Counted from the first letter of the stretch, positions 7,331-17,192 are shown. The stretch is 32,344 nt of DNA from Candidatus Omnitrophica bacterium ADurb.Bin314 (GCA_002068945.1 MWBI01000168.1:1-32344), one strand, 5' to 3'. A program made the numbers and translations. The notes: generated from the sequence alone by a model not told the origin.

Positions 7331-7882
7331 ATGAGAATACGGTTCCCGTTTTTTTTGATGGTTTCCTTCCTCATGGTCCTCGCCCCGCTGCCCGCGCGCG
7401 CGGCGGAGAGACCCGCCTTGGCCGGGGACTACGCTACGGTCAAGCGGGTCGTGGACGGGGACACGGTCATCCTCACGGACGGACAAAAGGTCCGGCTGAT
7501 CGGAATCGACACGCCGGAATCCCGCCGGAACGGGAAACTTGCCCGCGACATGGAAAAGACCCGTCAGGACGCGGACACGATCATCGCGCTCGGGAAACGC
7601 TCGGCGCAGTTCACGCGGTCGCTGACGGAAGGGAAGCGCGTCCAGCTTGAGTACGACGTCGAAAAACGCGACCGCTACGGCCGCACGCTCGCCTATCTTT
7701 ACACGGAAGACGGGATGTTCGTGAACGCCGAAATCCTGAGAGAAGGTTACGCGATGGTCCTGACCGTCCCGCCGAATGTGAAACACAAGGACCTGTTCGT
7801 GAAGCTTCAGAAAGAAGCACGCGAAGCCAAAAGAGGACTTTGGAGAGAAACGCCGATTTTACAGGCAAAGTCTAGGGGCTGA
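7331..7882 (+). CDS. Secreted thermonuclease (SNase family)
   Basis: This 183-residue protein has a clear Sec signal peptide (hydrophobic core FFLMVSFLMVLAPLPARA, cleavage near residue 24). One SNase domain follows, with D42 and D44 (VDGDTV), R55 and E63 (RLIGIDTPE) and R118 (DRYGRTLAY), which match the calcium and catalytic residues of staphylococcal nuclease. It should cut DNA and RNA outside the cytoplasm. Its SNase domain is related to, but clearly diverged from, the one in the fusion protein at 4909-6132. The gene is monocistronic by position: a terminator lies upstream and a consensus -10 box sits directly before the ATG. Confidence 0.9.
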   Translation: MRIRFPFFLMVSFLMVLAPLPARAAERPALAGDYATVKRVVDGDTVILTDGQKVRLIGIDTPESRRNGKLARDMEKTRQDADTIIALGKRSAQFTRSLTEGKRVQLEYDVEKRDRYGRTLAYLYTEDGMFVNAEILREGYAMVLTVPPNVKHKDLFVKLQKEAREAKRGLWRETPILQAKSRG

Positions 7883-7889
7883 GGGCTGA
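7876..7889 (+). repeat. Tandem heptamer (GGGCTGA) x2
   Basis: Two exact copies of GGGCTGA, the first of which contains the nuclease stop codon. It belongs to a set of short tandem repeats found in several spacers of this window. Confidence 0.5.
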
Positions 7890-7941
7890 AAGCCGCCGGG
7901 CTGGTCTGAGCCATTTCGGTTAAGCCGGAAGGACACATGCG

Positions 7942-9873
7942 ATGCGGATTCGACACCTGAAGACGGGGGACAAGATAACGCTCGACGGGCTGGAGGCGAT
8001 GCTCCAGGAGCTTCGCTATGTCCGTAAGGGCCTCGTGGAGCTTCCGGGTGAGTACGCGATGCGCGGCGGGACGGTCGATATCTATCCCGTGACCTACCGG
8101 ATGCCGGTGCGCCTCGACTTCCGCGGCGATACCCTCCATCAGATCCGCGATTTTTCCCCCTCCGAAGGGAAGAGCTTCACGATGTTCGAAGAGGTCTTCC
8201 TGATCCCGCTCTCCGGCCAATTCGAAAAAAAGGTCCGCCGCCTCGAGGAGCGGCTCGGCGCGTTCGAACCCGTCTCGGAGGCAGGTGAGCTCCAGCGCGG
8301 TGACTTTGTCGTCCACCTGCATTACGGGATCGGACGTTTCCTCGGCACGAAGATGATCCGGATGGACGGCGCGAAAGAACGCTGTTACGCGATCGAATAT
8401 GCGGACGGAGAAATCCTGTACCTTTCCCTGAAGGAACCGCTCGAACGTTATATCGGCGGCTTGTCGGGCTCGCCGAAACTGACGAAACTCAACACAAAGG
8501 AATGGGAGCGGATCAAGGAACGGACGCGGATCGCACTCCACAAGGTGGCCGGCGAGCTTCTCGAGATCCAGGCCCGCCGCAGCGTCCAGCAGGGATTCGC
8601 GTTCCCCTCCGACCGCGACTGGCAGCAGAAGTTCGAGGCCGAGTTCCCGTTCGAGGAGACCGCCGGGCAGAAACGGGCGATCGAGGAAACGAAGCGGGAC
8701 ATGGAGGCGCCGAAGCCGATGGACAGGCTCCTCTGCGGGGATGTCGGCTACGGAAAGACCGAGGTCGCGATGCGCGCGGCGTTCAAGGCTGTGACGGGCG
8801 GCAAGCAGGTTGCGTTCCTCGTGCCGACGACGATCCTCGCCGAACAGCACTACATCCTGATGAAGGATCGCGTGAAAACCTTTCCCGTGACGGTCGAGCT
8901 CCTTTCGAGGTTCCAGACCGCGGCCGGGCAGAAGGCAGTCGTGCGTTCCCTCAAGACGGGAGCGACCGACATCGTGATCGGTACCCACCGGCTCTTGTCG
9001 AAGGATATCGAGTTCCGGGAGCTTGGGCTCGTCGTGATCGACGAGGAACAGCGCTTCGGTGTCCGGCACAAGGAAGCCTTCAAACGGATGCGTTCGCAGG
9101 TGGACGTCCTGACGCTGACTGCGACACCGATCCCGAGGACGCTCCACATGGCCTTGCTCGGTGTCCGTGATATGTCCGTGATCGACACCCCGCCGCGTCA
9201 CCGCATGCCGGTCCGGACATTTGTGATGGAATATCACGAAAATATCGTGAAACAGGCTGTGGAACGTGAGATCGCCAGGAAGGGCCAGGTCTATTTCATC
9301 CACAACCGCGTCGAGAACATCGAAAAGGTCCACCAAAAACTGAAAGAACTCATGCCCGGGGTCCGCTTCGGCGTCGCGCACGGGCAGATGCCGGTCGAGA
9401 TGCTCGAACGGGTCATGATGAGCTTCATAAAAGGGTCGGTCGACTGTTTGATCTCGACCAACATTATTGAGTCCGGGATCGATATCCCGAATGTGAACAC
9501 GCTGATCGTGAACCGCGCCGATTGTTTCGGCCTCGCGGACCTCTACCAGCTTCGCGGCCGTGTCGGCCGTTTCAGGGAGCCGCGCCAGGCCTACGCGTAT
9601 TTCCTGACGCCGAAGAACTGGGTTTTGACGCTTGACGCCGGGAAGCGCCTTGCCGCGATCGAACGGTTTGTGGAGCTCGGCTCAGGGTTCCGGATCGCGA
9701 TGGAAGACCTCGAGATCCGCGGCGCCGGAAATTTGCTGGGGCACGAACAGAGCGGGTTCATTCACGCGGTCGGATTCGACCTCTATTGCAAGATGCTGAA
9801 GAGAGCGGTGGAAGAGCAAAGAACAAGCGCGAGGTCCGGTACGCCGAGCACGGAACAACGATCGCCCGCGTAA
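7942..9873 (+). CDS. mfd: Short Mfd-like (transcription-repair coupling factor) translocase
   Basis: Mfd is the DNA translocase that dislodges stalled RNA polymerase and recruits UvrA. This 643-residue product keeps part of the UvrB-like domain D2 (residues 1-88, with [14 protein letters not shown]). It goes straight into the polymerase-interaction domain (114-172, [18 protein letters not shown]). The SF2/RecG-like motor follows, with Walker [10 protein letters not shown] (266-274), DEEQ (367-370), TATPIPRT and the C-terminal [10 protein letters not shown]-type motif ([15 protein letters not shown]). Compared with E. coli Mfd (about 1150 residues), it lacks D1a, the remainder of D1b-D3, and the autoinhibitory D7, ending in a low-complexity tail. 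An in-frame stop at 7921-7923 rules out a longer N-terminus. SD-like GGAAGGA precedes the ATG. The motor motifs are intact, so it is probably active. Confidence 0.88.
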   Translation: MRIRHLKTGDKITLDGLEAMLQELRYVRKGLVELPGEYAMRGGTVDIYPVTYRMPVRLDFRGDTLHQIRDFSPSEGKSFTMFEEVFLIPLSGQFEKKVRRLEERLGAFEPVSEAGELQRGDFVVHLHYGIGRFLGTKMIRMDGAKERCYAIEYADGEILYLSLKEPLERYIGGLSGSPKLTKLNTKEWERIKERTRIALHKVAGELLEIQARRSVQQGFAFPSDRDWQQKFEAEFPFEETAGQKRAIEETKRDMEAPKPMDRLLCGDVGYGKTEVAMRAAFKAVTGGKQVAFLVPTTILAEQHYILMKDRVKTFPVTVELLSRFQTAAGQKAVVRSLKTGATDIVIGTHRLLSKDIEFRELGLVVIDEEQRFGVRHKEAFKRMRSQVDVLTLTATPIPRTLHMALLGVRDMSVIDTPPRHRMPVRTFVMEYHENIVKQAVEREIARKGQVYFIHNRVENIEKVHQKLKELMPGVRFGVAHGQMPVEMLERVMMSFIKGSVDCLISTNIIESGIDIPNVNTLIVNRADCFGLADLYQLRGRVGRFREPRQAYAYFLTPKNWVLTLDAGKRLAAIERFVELGSGFRIAMEDLEIRGAGNLLGHEQSGFIHAVGFDLYCKMLKRAVEEQRTSARSGTPSTEQRSPA

Positions 9874-9890
9874 AGCGGTTACAGCATGCA

Positions 9891-9918
9891 CCGTACTCCG
9901 TACTTCGTACGCCGTGCC
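9891..9918 (+). repeat. Tandem heptamer repeat, four units
   Basis: The units are CCGTACT, CCGTACT, TCGTACG and CCGTGCC: two exact copies followed by two degenerate ones, in the spacer after the short mfd. A related GTACGCCGTAC occurs at about 14708 in the rsmI-purN spacer. Confidence 0.5.
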
Positions 9919-9926
9919 ATTTGATG

Positions 9927-9932
9927 TATAAT
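9927..9932 (+). promoter_or_regulatory. Possible -10 box for surA
   Basis: A perfect TATAAT occurs in the mfd-surA spacer, about 115 bases before the surA ATG. The hexamer 17 bases upstream is TTCGTA, a weak -35 that falls in the heptamer repeat. Confidence 0.4.
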
Positions 9933-10048
9933 ACCCGCTCTGTGAACCCCGTTGAAGACAGGACCTGTTTCAAACAGCGCTATCGCTTCCGGGAAGAAAT
10001 GATTTGAAAAAAGCCTGATCAGAATCCTTAAACATAAGGGCAACGCCA

Positions 10049-11035
10049 ATGTGTCCGATCCCTAACGGGGTGAAAAACCTCATTCTCGCGCTTTTGATCC
10101 TGTTTGTGCTGGTTCCTTTCGCCCGCGCCGAAGAAGAGCTCCTCGACCGGGTCGTGGCGGTTGTCAATGACGAGATCATCACGCAGGCCGAGCTCGACGC
10201 GGTCCTTCGCCCCGTTTACGAGGACTACAAACTGCAGTACAGCGGCGAGGAACTCGCGGAACTGGTCAGGGAAGCCCGCACGAAGATACTGGGCCAGTTG
10301 ATCGAGGACAAGCTCGTCTACCAGGAAGCGGTCGCCCAGGACATTGTGATCAATGAGGACGAGATCGAGAAGGAACTCTCTGACTTCAGGAAACGCATGG
10401 AGAACCCCGACGAGTTCGACGCGATGCTCGAACGCGAGGGGATGAATATGAAGAGCCTCCGCGAGAAGTTCAAGAGACAGCTTATGATTCGTCGTCTGCA
10501 GGATATGGAGATCCGCTCCCGTGTTGTGATCTCGCCGGCGGAGATCGAGAAATTCTACAGGGACAATCCCGACAAGTTCCGCAAGACCGCCCGCGTGAAG
10601 GTTCGTTCGCTCACGGTCAAAAAGAGCCCGGAGGCCCGCGAAAAAGGCATCGCCGACGAAAAGGCGAAGGAACGGATGGATTCGCTTTTTCTCAAGCTCA
10701 AACAGGGCGAGAATTTTGAAGCGCTTGTCGCGAGTTCCTCCGAGGACTCCCGCGCGAAGGAGAAGGAACCTTCCCAGTGGTTCGAAAAGGGTTCCATGAT
10801 CGAATCGGTTGACGAGGCCATCTTCAAGACCCCGAAAGGCCACCTGACCGGGATCGTCGAAACGCCGGTCGGTTTTCACATCTTCAAGGTCGAGGACGTG
10901 GAGGAAGCCCGCCAGATTTCTTTCCAGGAGGCCCGCGACCAGATCTCCGGTTACCTGTTCCAGGTCAAGAGCAACGAGCGGTTCAGGGAGTGGACGGAGC
11001 AGCTCAAGAAGACGGCGTATATTTCAATCCGGTAA
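10049..11035 (+). CDS. surA: SurA-like periplasmic peptidyl-prolyl isomerase/chaperone
   Basis: The 328-residue product has a signal peptide (NLILALLILFVLVPFARA, cleavage near residue 27). It then has a SurA N-terminal chaperone domain, opening LLDRVVAVVNDEIITQAELD, and one parvulin (rotamase) domain at about 181-284 (MDSLFLKLKQGENFEALVAS, then GHLTGIVETPVGFHIFKV). It helps outer-membrane proteins fold in the periplasm, which implies a two-membrane envelope. E. coli SurA has two parvulin domains; a single one is common elsewhere. A GTG at 10070 is a possible alternative start, but the ATG has AAGGGC upstream. A strong terminator follows the gene. Confidence 0.88.
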   Translation: MCPIPNGVKNLILALLILFVLVPFARAEEELLDRVVAVVNDEIITQAELDAVLRPVYEDYKLQYSGEELAELVREARTKILGQLIEDKLVYQEAVAQDIVINEDEIEKELSDFRKRMENPDEFDAMLEREGMNMKSLREKFKRQLMIRRLQDMEIRSRVVISPAEIEKFYRDNPDKFRKTARVKVRSLTVKKSPEAREKGIADEKAKERMDSLFLKLKQGENFEALVASSSEDSRAKEKEPSQWFEKGSMIESVDEAIFKTPKGHLTGIVETPVGFHIFKVEDVEEARQISFQEARDQISGYLFQVKSNERFREWTEQLKKTAYISIR

Positions 11036-11053
11036 GGAAGGGAACTCGTCCCT

Positions 11054-11088
11054 CGGGGCCCGGAACCAGTCCCGGGCCCCGCGTTTTT
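11054..11088 (+). terminator. Intrinsic terminator between surA and pdxA
   Basis: A perfect 10-bp GC stem (CGGGGCCCGG at 11054-11063 with CCGGGCCCCG at 11072-11081) is followed by CG and five T. The pdxA start codon is only 17 bases further on. Confidence 0.85.
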
Positions 11089-11105
11089 GAGTCATCCAAC
11101 AGGCT

Positions 11106-12104
11106 ATGATGAGAAAAAAGAAACAAACGCCGTGCGTGATCGCGATCACAATGGGTGATCCCGGCGGCGTCGGCCCCGAAGTGATCGTGAAGTCCCTCCG
11201 GCGGCACAAGCTGAAATCTTCCTGCCGCTACGTCGTTATCGGGTCCCGAAGGGTTTTTTCCTTCCTTGAAAAGAAGACCGGTCTTTCGTTCCCTTTTGCA
11301 ACACTCCCGCGCGACGCGGAAAAACTCCGGGGCGGGAAGGTCTATCTTCGGGACATGGGGGGCGGAACTTTCGATCTCGCGAAAGAGAGTGCCGCGAACG
11401 GACGGATGGCGGTCGGGGCCATCGCGACGGCCGCGGATCTCGCGGGCCGCGGGCTCGTCCAGGCGATCTGCACGGCGCCGCTCAACAAGGCCTCCGCACG
11501 GCTCGCGCAAAAGAATTTCGTGGGGCACACTGAGTTTTTCGCCGCGCGCTCGGGAACAAAAAAATTCGCGATGATGTTCGTGGGGCCCCGGCTCAAAGTG
11601 ACCCTGGCCACGATCCACGCGCCGCTCAAAAAGGTCAGCGGCCTGCTTTCGGCGGAGAAGATTCTGGAAAAGATCAAGCTCACCGCGGAAACGCTCAAAC
11701 GGGATTTCGGCCTCCGAAAGCCCGGGATCGCGGTCTGCGCTCTGAACCCGCACGGCAGGGAGTGCGGCGACGAGGAAGACGCGGTCATCTTACCCGCCGT
11801 TCGCAGGGCCGTGAGGGCCGGAATCCACGCTGCCGGACCGTTCCCCGCGGACCTTCTTTTCCACGCCGCTTATGAAGGGAAGTATGATGCCGTGATCGGC
11901 ATGTACCATGACCAGGCATTGACGGCGTTCAAACTCGTGCATTTTCATGATGGCGTGAACGTGACGCTCGGTCTTCCCTATGTAAGGACCTCGCCCGACC
12001 ACGGCACCGCCTACGACATCGCGTACAGGGGGAAAGCGAATCCGTCCTCGATGACCGCCGCGCTGGAACTCGCCGAAAGACTTGCGCTGAACCGTAATGC
12101 TTAA
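11106..12104 (+). CDS. pdxA: 4-hydroxythreonine-4-phosphate dehydrogenase
   Basis: This 332-residue enzyme oxidises 4-phosphohydroxy-L-threonine in the DXP-dependent route to pyridoxal phosphate. The N-terminal motif AITMGDPGGVGPEVIVKSL is diagnostic. The metal-binding histidines are H171 (TIHAP), H216 (LNPHGRE) and H268 (MYHDQAL), and H141 (GHTEF) is placed to contact substrate phosphate. The start could be either of the adjacent ATGs at 11106 and 11109. No good Shine-Dalgarno sequence is visible. The last eight bases overlap rsmA, so the two are translationally coupled. Confidence 0.94.
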   Translation: MMRKKKQTPCVIAITMGDPGGVGPEVIVKSLRRHKLKSSCRYVVIGSRRVFSFLEKKTGLSFPFATLPRDAEKLRGGKVYLRDMGGGTFDLAKESAANGRMAVGAIATAADLAGRGLVQAICTAPLNKASARLAQKNFVGHTEFFAARSGTKKFAMMFVGPRLKVTLATIHAPLKKVSGLLSAEKILEKIKLTAETLKRDFGLRKPGIAVCALNPHGRECGDEEDAVILPAVRRAVRAGIHAAGPFPADLLFHAAYEGKYDAVIGMYHDQALTAFKLVHFHDGVNVTLGLPYVRTSPDHGTAYDIAYRGKANPSSMTAALELAERLALNRNA

Positions 12105-12936
12105 TCAGGTCCGGCTTCTCAAGAAATACGCGATCCGCGTCCGCGGGCATCTCGGGCAACACCTCCTTATGGACCCGAACACGGTCCGCAAGATCGTGGA
12201 TGGCCTTGAGCTTGCGGCGGGCGAACCGGTCCTCGAGATCGGTCCCGGGCTCGGCGCCCTGACGGCGGAATTTCTCGTTCGCGGCCACAGCGTGATCGCG
12301 GTCGAGAAAGACCCGAAGTTCGTCGAAATCCTTCAGACCGAGATCGCTCCGGAGTTTCCCGGACTGCTCGAGATTGTTCGGGGGGATATCCTCAAATGCG
12401 ACCTGACGAAGGTCCTCCGGGAGCGGAACGTCCCGCTTCCCGTGAAGGCTGCGAGCAACCTGCCTTATTACATCTCGACGCCGATCCTTTTCCACCTGAT
12501 CGAACATCGCGCGTGTTTCCACTCGGCGGTGCTGATGATGCAAAAAGAAGTCGCGGCGCGAATGACCGCGAAACCTCGCACGGAGGATTACGGACGCCTC
12601 AGCGTTTCGTCATCCGTTTTCGGGAAGACGCAAACGCTCTTCGACGTGTCGCCAAAATGTTTTCTCCCGGCCCCCGAGGTCACGTCCCGGGTGATCCGTT
12701 ATGTGTTCGAACGGGGGCATGTCTCCGGCGAGGAAAAGGCCCTTCTCGATGTCATCCGCATCGCGTTCAGCGAACGCCGAAAGACCCTGCTTTCGCTTCT
12801 TTCGAAACAGTTAAGGCCCGAAAAGGGACGCGAGGAGCTGGCCATGGTCTTCGGGAGGCTCGGCCTTTCCCTGAATGCGAGAGGCGAGGAGCTGACGACC
12901 GCCCAGTTCCGGCAGCTCAGCGATGCGCTGAAATAA
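12097..12936 (+). CDS. rsmA: 16S rRNA A1518/A1519 dimethyltransferase
   Basis: This 279-residue KsgA/RsmA-family enzyme uses S-adenosylmethionine to dimethylate two adjacent adenines near the 3' end of 16S rRNA late in 30S assembly. Visible motifs are the SAM-binding EIGPGLGALT (47-56), the acidic ribose-binding EK (70-71) and the catalytic NLPYYIS (121-127). The N-terminal LGQHLLMD replaces the usual LGQNFL, a mild variation. The pairing with pdxA is the same as in many Gram-negative bacteria (surA-pdxA-ksgA). Confidence 0.95.
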   Translation: MLNQVRLLKKYAIRVRGHLGQHLLMDPNTVRKIVDGLELAAGEPVLEIGPGLGALTAEFLVRGHSVIAVEKDPKFVEILQTEIAPEFPGLLEIVRGDILKCDLTKVLRERNVPLPVKAASNLPYYISTPILFHLIEHRACFHSAVLMMQKEVAARMTAKPRTEDYGRLSVSSSVFGKTQTLFDVSPKCFLPAPEVTSRVIRYVFERGHVSGEEKALLDVIRIAFSERRKTLLSLLSKQLRPEKGREELAMVFGRLGLSLNARGEELTTAQFRQLSDALK

Positions 12937-12970
12937 CCAGGGGGCGGGGACGCTCACGTGCTCGACAACA

Positions 12971-13000
12971 ATGACGGCCCCCGACCGGTTTTGTTATAAT
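12971..13000 (+). promoter_or_regulatory. Putative promoter for the polyprenyl synthase gene (near-leaderless)
   Basis: ATGACG (12971-12976) and a perfect TATAAT (12995-13000) are spaced by 18 bases. The ATG at 13011 is ten bases beyond the -10 box, so the leader would be only a few bases, with no Shine-Dalgarno sequence. Confidence 0.55.
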
Positions 13001-13010
13001 AGCGTCTCCT

Positions 13011-14018
13011 ATGACACAAACATTGAACCTCGCATCGATCTACGCGCCAGTCACCTCCGGAATGGAGTCCGTCCCGGGGATCATCCGGGACATCCTCAAG
13101 ACCCCGAACCGGCGCATCGAGGACGTGGTCCGTTATTTCCTGTCGAGGAACGGGAAACTGCTGCGGCCCGCGCTCGTGTTTCTCGGCGGCGGGCTCGCGC
13201 GCTCGCTTTCGGCCGGCGCGCCGGTGCCCGCGGAACGGGAAGAGACGGCCGAGCTTCACCTCGCGGCCGCGACCGAGATCTTCCACGCGGCGACCCTGAT
13301 CCACGACGATATCATCGACTCCGCGCCGATCCGCCGCGGGTTGCCGTCGCTTCACGTAAAATGGGGGCCCCAGACCGCCGTGCTGGCCGGCGATTATTTC
13401 CACGACCGGGCGGTCGTCACGATCTTTCGGTACGGGAACGACCGGATCATTCCTCTCTTCCTCAAAACCGCGGGTGAGATCTGCGAAGGCGAGATGCAGG
13501 AGCTCGGCGAGAAGAACAATATCAATCTGACCGAGGAGATTCATTTCGAGATCCTCCGGAAGAAAACGGCGTCACTTCTTGCCTGTGCGCTCCAGACCGG
13601 AGCGCTTGTGTGGGGGATGGACGAGGCCCGCGCGGAGGCCCTCGGCCGCTACGGGAATTATTTCGGGATGGCGTTCCAGATCACGGACGATCGCCTTGAT
13701 TTCACCGGCCGCGAAAACGAGCTCGGAAAGACGCTCGGCTCGGATCTCGGGGAAGGGGTCTACACGCTCCCCGTGATCCGCTGCCTCGCGTCGGCCGACC
13801 GTGACAAGGTCGTCAGGATTCTCCACGCGCGGAACCACGGGAAACGGTTCTCAATGCTGAAAACCCTCCTCCAAAAGAACGGCGCGCTCGAGTACGCGCT
13901 GGAAAAGGCGAAGGGATTCGTCTCGCGGGCCAAGGCGGAGCTCGAGGGATTCCCCGAATCGCCTTTCAAAACGAGCCTTCTCGGTCTTGCGGATTACGTG
14001 ATCCGGCGGGAGCGGTGA
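13011..14018 (+). CDS. ispB: Long-chain polyprenyl diphosphate synthase
   Basis: This 335-residue all-trans prenyltransferase extends farnesyl or geranylgeranyl diphosphate with isopentenyl diphosphate, typically to make a quinone side chain. It has GKLLRPALV (48-56), the first aspartate-rich motif DDIID (99-103) within LIHDDIIDSAPIRRG, and the second DDRLD (226-230) followed by LGKTLGSDLGEG. The overall pattern is closest to octaprenyl/heptaprenyl synthases rather than short-chain IspA, but chain length cannot be read from sequence by eye. It is followed at five bases by rsmI. Confidence 0.88.
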   Translation: MTQTLNLASIYAPVTSGMESVPGIIRDILKTPNRRIEDVVRYFLSRNGKLLRPALVFLGGGLARSLSAGAPVPAEREETAELHLAAATEIFHAATLIHDDIIDSAPIRRGLPSLHVKWGPQTAVLAGDYFHDRAVVTIFRYGNDRIIPLFLKTAGEICEGEMQELGEKNNINLTEEIHFEILRKKTASLLACALQTGALVWGMDEARAEALGRYGNYFGMAFQITDDRLDFTGRENELGKTLGSDLGEGVYTLPVIRCLASADRDKVVRILHARNHGKRFSMLKTLLQKNGALEYALEKAKGFVSRAKAELEGFPESPFKTSLLGLADYVIRRER

Positions 14019-14022
14019 TTCC

Positions 14023-14709
14023 ATGCTGAGCATTGTCGCGACGCCGATCGGAAACCTGGGGGATATCACTTTACGGGCCCTGGAAGCCCTGAAGGCCGCG
14101 GATTACATCGCTTGCGAGGACACGCGGGAGACCGTCAAACTCCTGGCGCATTACCAGGTTCCCGAAAAACGATTCCTGGGCTATTACGAACATTCGCCCG
14201 AGATCCGCGTCCATGAGATCCTTGCGCTGGTGAGGCAGGGAAAGCGGGTCGCGGTCGTGACGGACGGAGGCATGCCGTCGATTTCGGATCCGGGGTTCAC
14301 GCTCATCCGTGAGGCGATCCGGGAAAAGGCACCTTTTGAAGTTTTGCCGGGGGCGTCCGCGGTGACGACGGCGCTTGTCGCGAGCGGCCTTGCGGTCGAC
14401 GAATTCTCGTTCCTCGGGTTTCTCCCGAACAAAAGCGCGGCACGGAAGAAGCGGCTCGCGCGGTTCGCGGAGCGGGAGGAGACGCTGATCTTTTTTGAAT
14501 CGCCGTTTCGCTTGCCGTCGGCGCTCCGGGATATGTTCGAAGTCTTCGGTGACCGGGAGGCGGTTGTGGCCCGCGAGCTCACGAAGAAATTCGAAGAACT
14601 CCTGAGAGGCCGGTTGTCGGAGCTCGTTCGGGATGTGGAAAAGCGGCCCCGAAAGGGTGAGATGGTAGTGTTGGTGTCGGGGCAGGGCCGGAAAAAACTA
14701 CTTTCCTAG
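14023..14709 (+). CDS. rsmI: 16S rRNA (cytidine(1402)-2'-O)-methyltransferase
   Basis: This 228-residue enzyme of the tetrapyrrole-methylase fold methylates the ribose of C1402 in the 30S decoding centre. It begins MLSIVATPIGNLGDITLRAL, the family start. The ACEDTRET motif and the SAM-binding region DGGMPSISDPGF are visible; the family usually reads DAGTPxISDPG, so two residues differ. PGASAVTTALVASGL is well conserved. It is shorter than E. coli RsmI (about 286 residues), lacking the extra C-terminal region. Confidence 0.93.
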   Translation: MLSIVATPIGNLGDITLRALEALKAADYIACEDTRETVKLLAHYQVPEKRFLGYYEHSPEIRVHEILALVRQGKRVAVVTDGGMPSISDPGFTLIREAIREKAPFEVLPGASAVTTALVASGLAVDEFSFLGFLPNKSAARKKRLARFAEREETLIFFESPFRLPSALRDMFEVFGDREAVVARELTKKFEELLRGRLSELVRDVEKRPRKGEMVVLVSGQGRKKLLS

Positions 14710-14730
14710 TACGCCGTACCGGGGGTGAAA

Positions 14731-15309
14731 ATGAAACGCATCGCTTTTTTTGTTTCAGGCAGCGGCACGAACATGGCCAATCTGGTCGCGAGGATCAAGG
14801 CGGGGGAGATCCGCGCCGAAGCCACGCTCGTGGTCTCGAACAAACCCGGCGTGAAGGCGCTCGAGCGGGCGAAAGAGTGCGGTGTTCCTTCTGAAGTGAT
14901 TTCGCACGAGGATTTCGCGACGCGTGAGGCTTTTGACGCGGCGCTGGCCGAATGCGTCGATAAATACAGGATCGACCTCATCTGTCTCTGCGGGTTCATG
15001 CGGGTCCTGACGCCCGGTTTCGTCAGAAAATATCACGGCCGTTTGATCAACATTCACCCGGCGCTGCTCCCGGCGTTCCCCGGCGCGCACGGCATCAGGG
15101 ACGCCTGGGATGCCAGGGTCAGGGAGACCGGCGTCACGGTCCATTTTGTGGATGACGGCGTGGATACCGGTCCCATTATCCTCCAGCGGAAAGTGCCGGT
15201 GCTTCCGACGGATACTCTTGAAACGCTCGAAGCCCGGATACACGCAGCTGAATATGAGGTCTATCCCGAAGCGCTCCGGCTCGTGATCGAAGGAAAGCTC
15301 CAGGTCTGA
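14731..15309 (+). CDS. purN: Phosphoribosylglycinamide formyltransferase
   Basis: This 192-residue enzyme transfers a formyl group from 10-formyl-THF to GAR, the third step of purine synthesis. Family residues visible are the phosphate-binding SGSGTNMANL (9-18), the catalytic N107 and H109 (NIHPALLP) and D145 (VDDGVDTGPI). The ATG at 14731 is preferred: GGGGGTGA (14721-14728) is a good ribosome-binding site for it. A GTG at 14725 would add two residues but would lie within that site. The gene lies 21 bases after rsmI. Confidence 0.94.
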   Translation: MKRIAFFVSGSGTNMANLVARIKAGEIRAEATLVVSNKPGVKALERAKECGVPSEVISHEDFATREAFDAALAECVDKYRIDLICLCGFMRVLTPGFVRKYHGRLINIHPALLPAFPGAHGIRDAWDARVRETGVTVHFVDDGVDTGPIILQRKVPVLPTDTLETLEARIHAAEYEVYPEALRLVIEGKLQV

Positions 15310-15317
15310 CCGGACGC

Positions 15318-15345
15318 TGGACAGCGGGGGAGGATTTGCTATAAT
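15318..15345 (+). promoter_or_regulatory. Putative sigma70 promoter for eno
   Basis: TGGACA (15318-15323, five of six) and a perfect TATAAT (15340-15345) are 16 bases apart. The leader to the eno ATG would be about 85 bases and contains the ribosome-binding site AAGGAG at 15423-15428. Confidence 0.6.
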
Positions 15346-15378
15346 CGCCCGCGAAGTTGACCGTTTTTTTCACATTAA

Positions 15379-16745
<1,367 letters not shown>

Positions 16746-16746
<1 letters not shown>

Positions 16747-17192
16747 TGCTGAAGCGTTTCCTCGTTTTTTTTGCGGCGGCCCTGGCGGTCCTGCTGGTCC
16801 TGTGCTGGATTTACCTGCCGTCTTTTTCGCGGTACCACGAACTGAAGCAGGAAGAGGAGAGGCTTTCCAGACGGATCGGGGAAATCGATTCCCAGATCAA
16901 GTTGCTCACGGATGAAAAATACCTTCTCCAGAACGATGTCGCGTATCTGGAAAAGGTCATCCGCGAGGAGCTCGGTTTCGTGAAACCGGGTGAGGTCATC
17001 TACGATCTCGTGACCCGGAAAAACTCAACTGGCCCCGTCGCGGTCGCGGAAGATCCCAAACCCGCGACGACAACCGTTGCTGTAACCGCCCCCGCTCCCG
17101 ATACCAGGACGCCGACCGCGACTTCGAAATCCGGAAGTTCCCGAAAAGTCCGGGCCCCGTCATCCAGGAACACATCCGCCAAACGGACCTGA
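16746..17192 (+). CDS. FtsB/DivIC-family septum formation initiator
   Basis: The 148-residue product has a short cytoplasmic start, one membrane helix (about 4-25), a coiled coil (about 33-75, ELKQEEERLSRRIGEIDSQI) and the family end motif VIREELGFVKPGEVIYDL. FtsB/DivIC links FtsL and FtsQ in the divisome. The remaining residues (about 92-148) are a Pro/Thr/Ser/Ala-rich, probably disordered, periplasmic tail not found in E. coli FtsB (about 100 residues). It overlaps eno by one base, the same neighbourhood as in many bacteria. Confidence 0.82.

Noticed and set aside
7807-9381. 524-codon open frame on the - strand
   Set aside because: Antisense shadow of the short mfd, with no family motif. 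Similar shadows oppose leuA (21647-23350), rpsM-rpsD (466-1641) and eno (15421-16566).
14725-14730. GTG start for purN
   Set aside because: It would lie inside the best ribosome-binding sequence for the ATG at 14731, which gives the normal family N-terminus.
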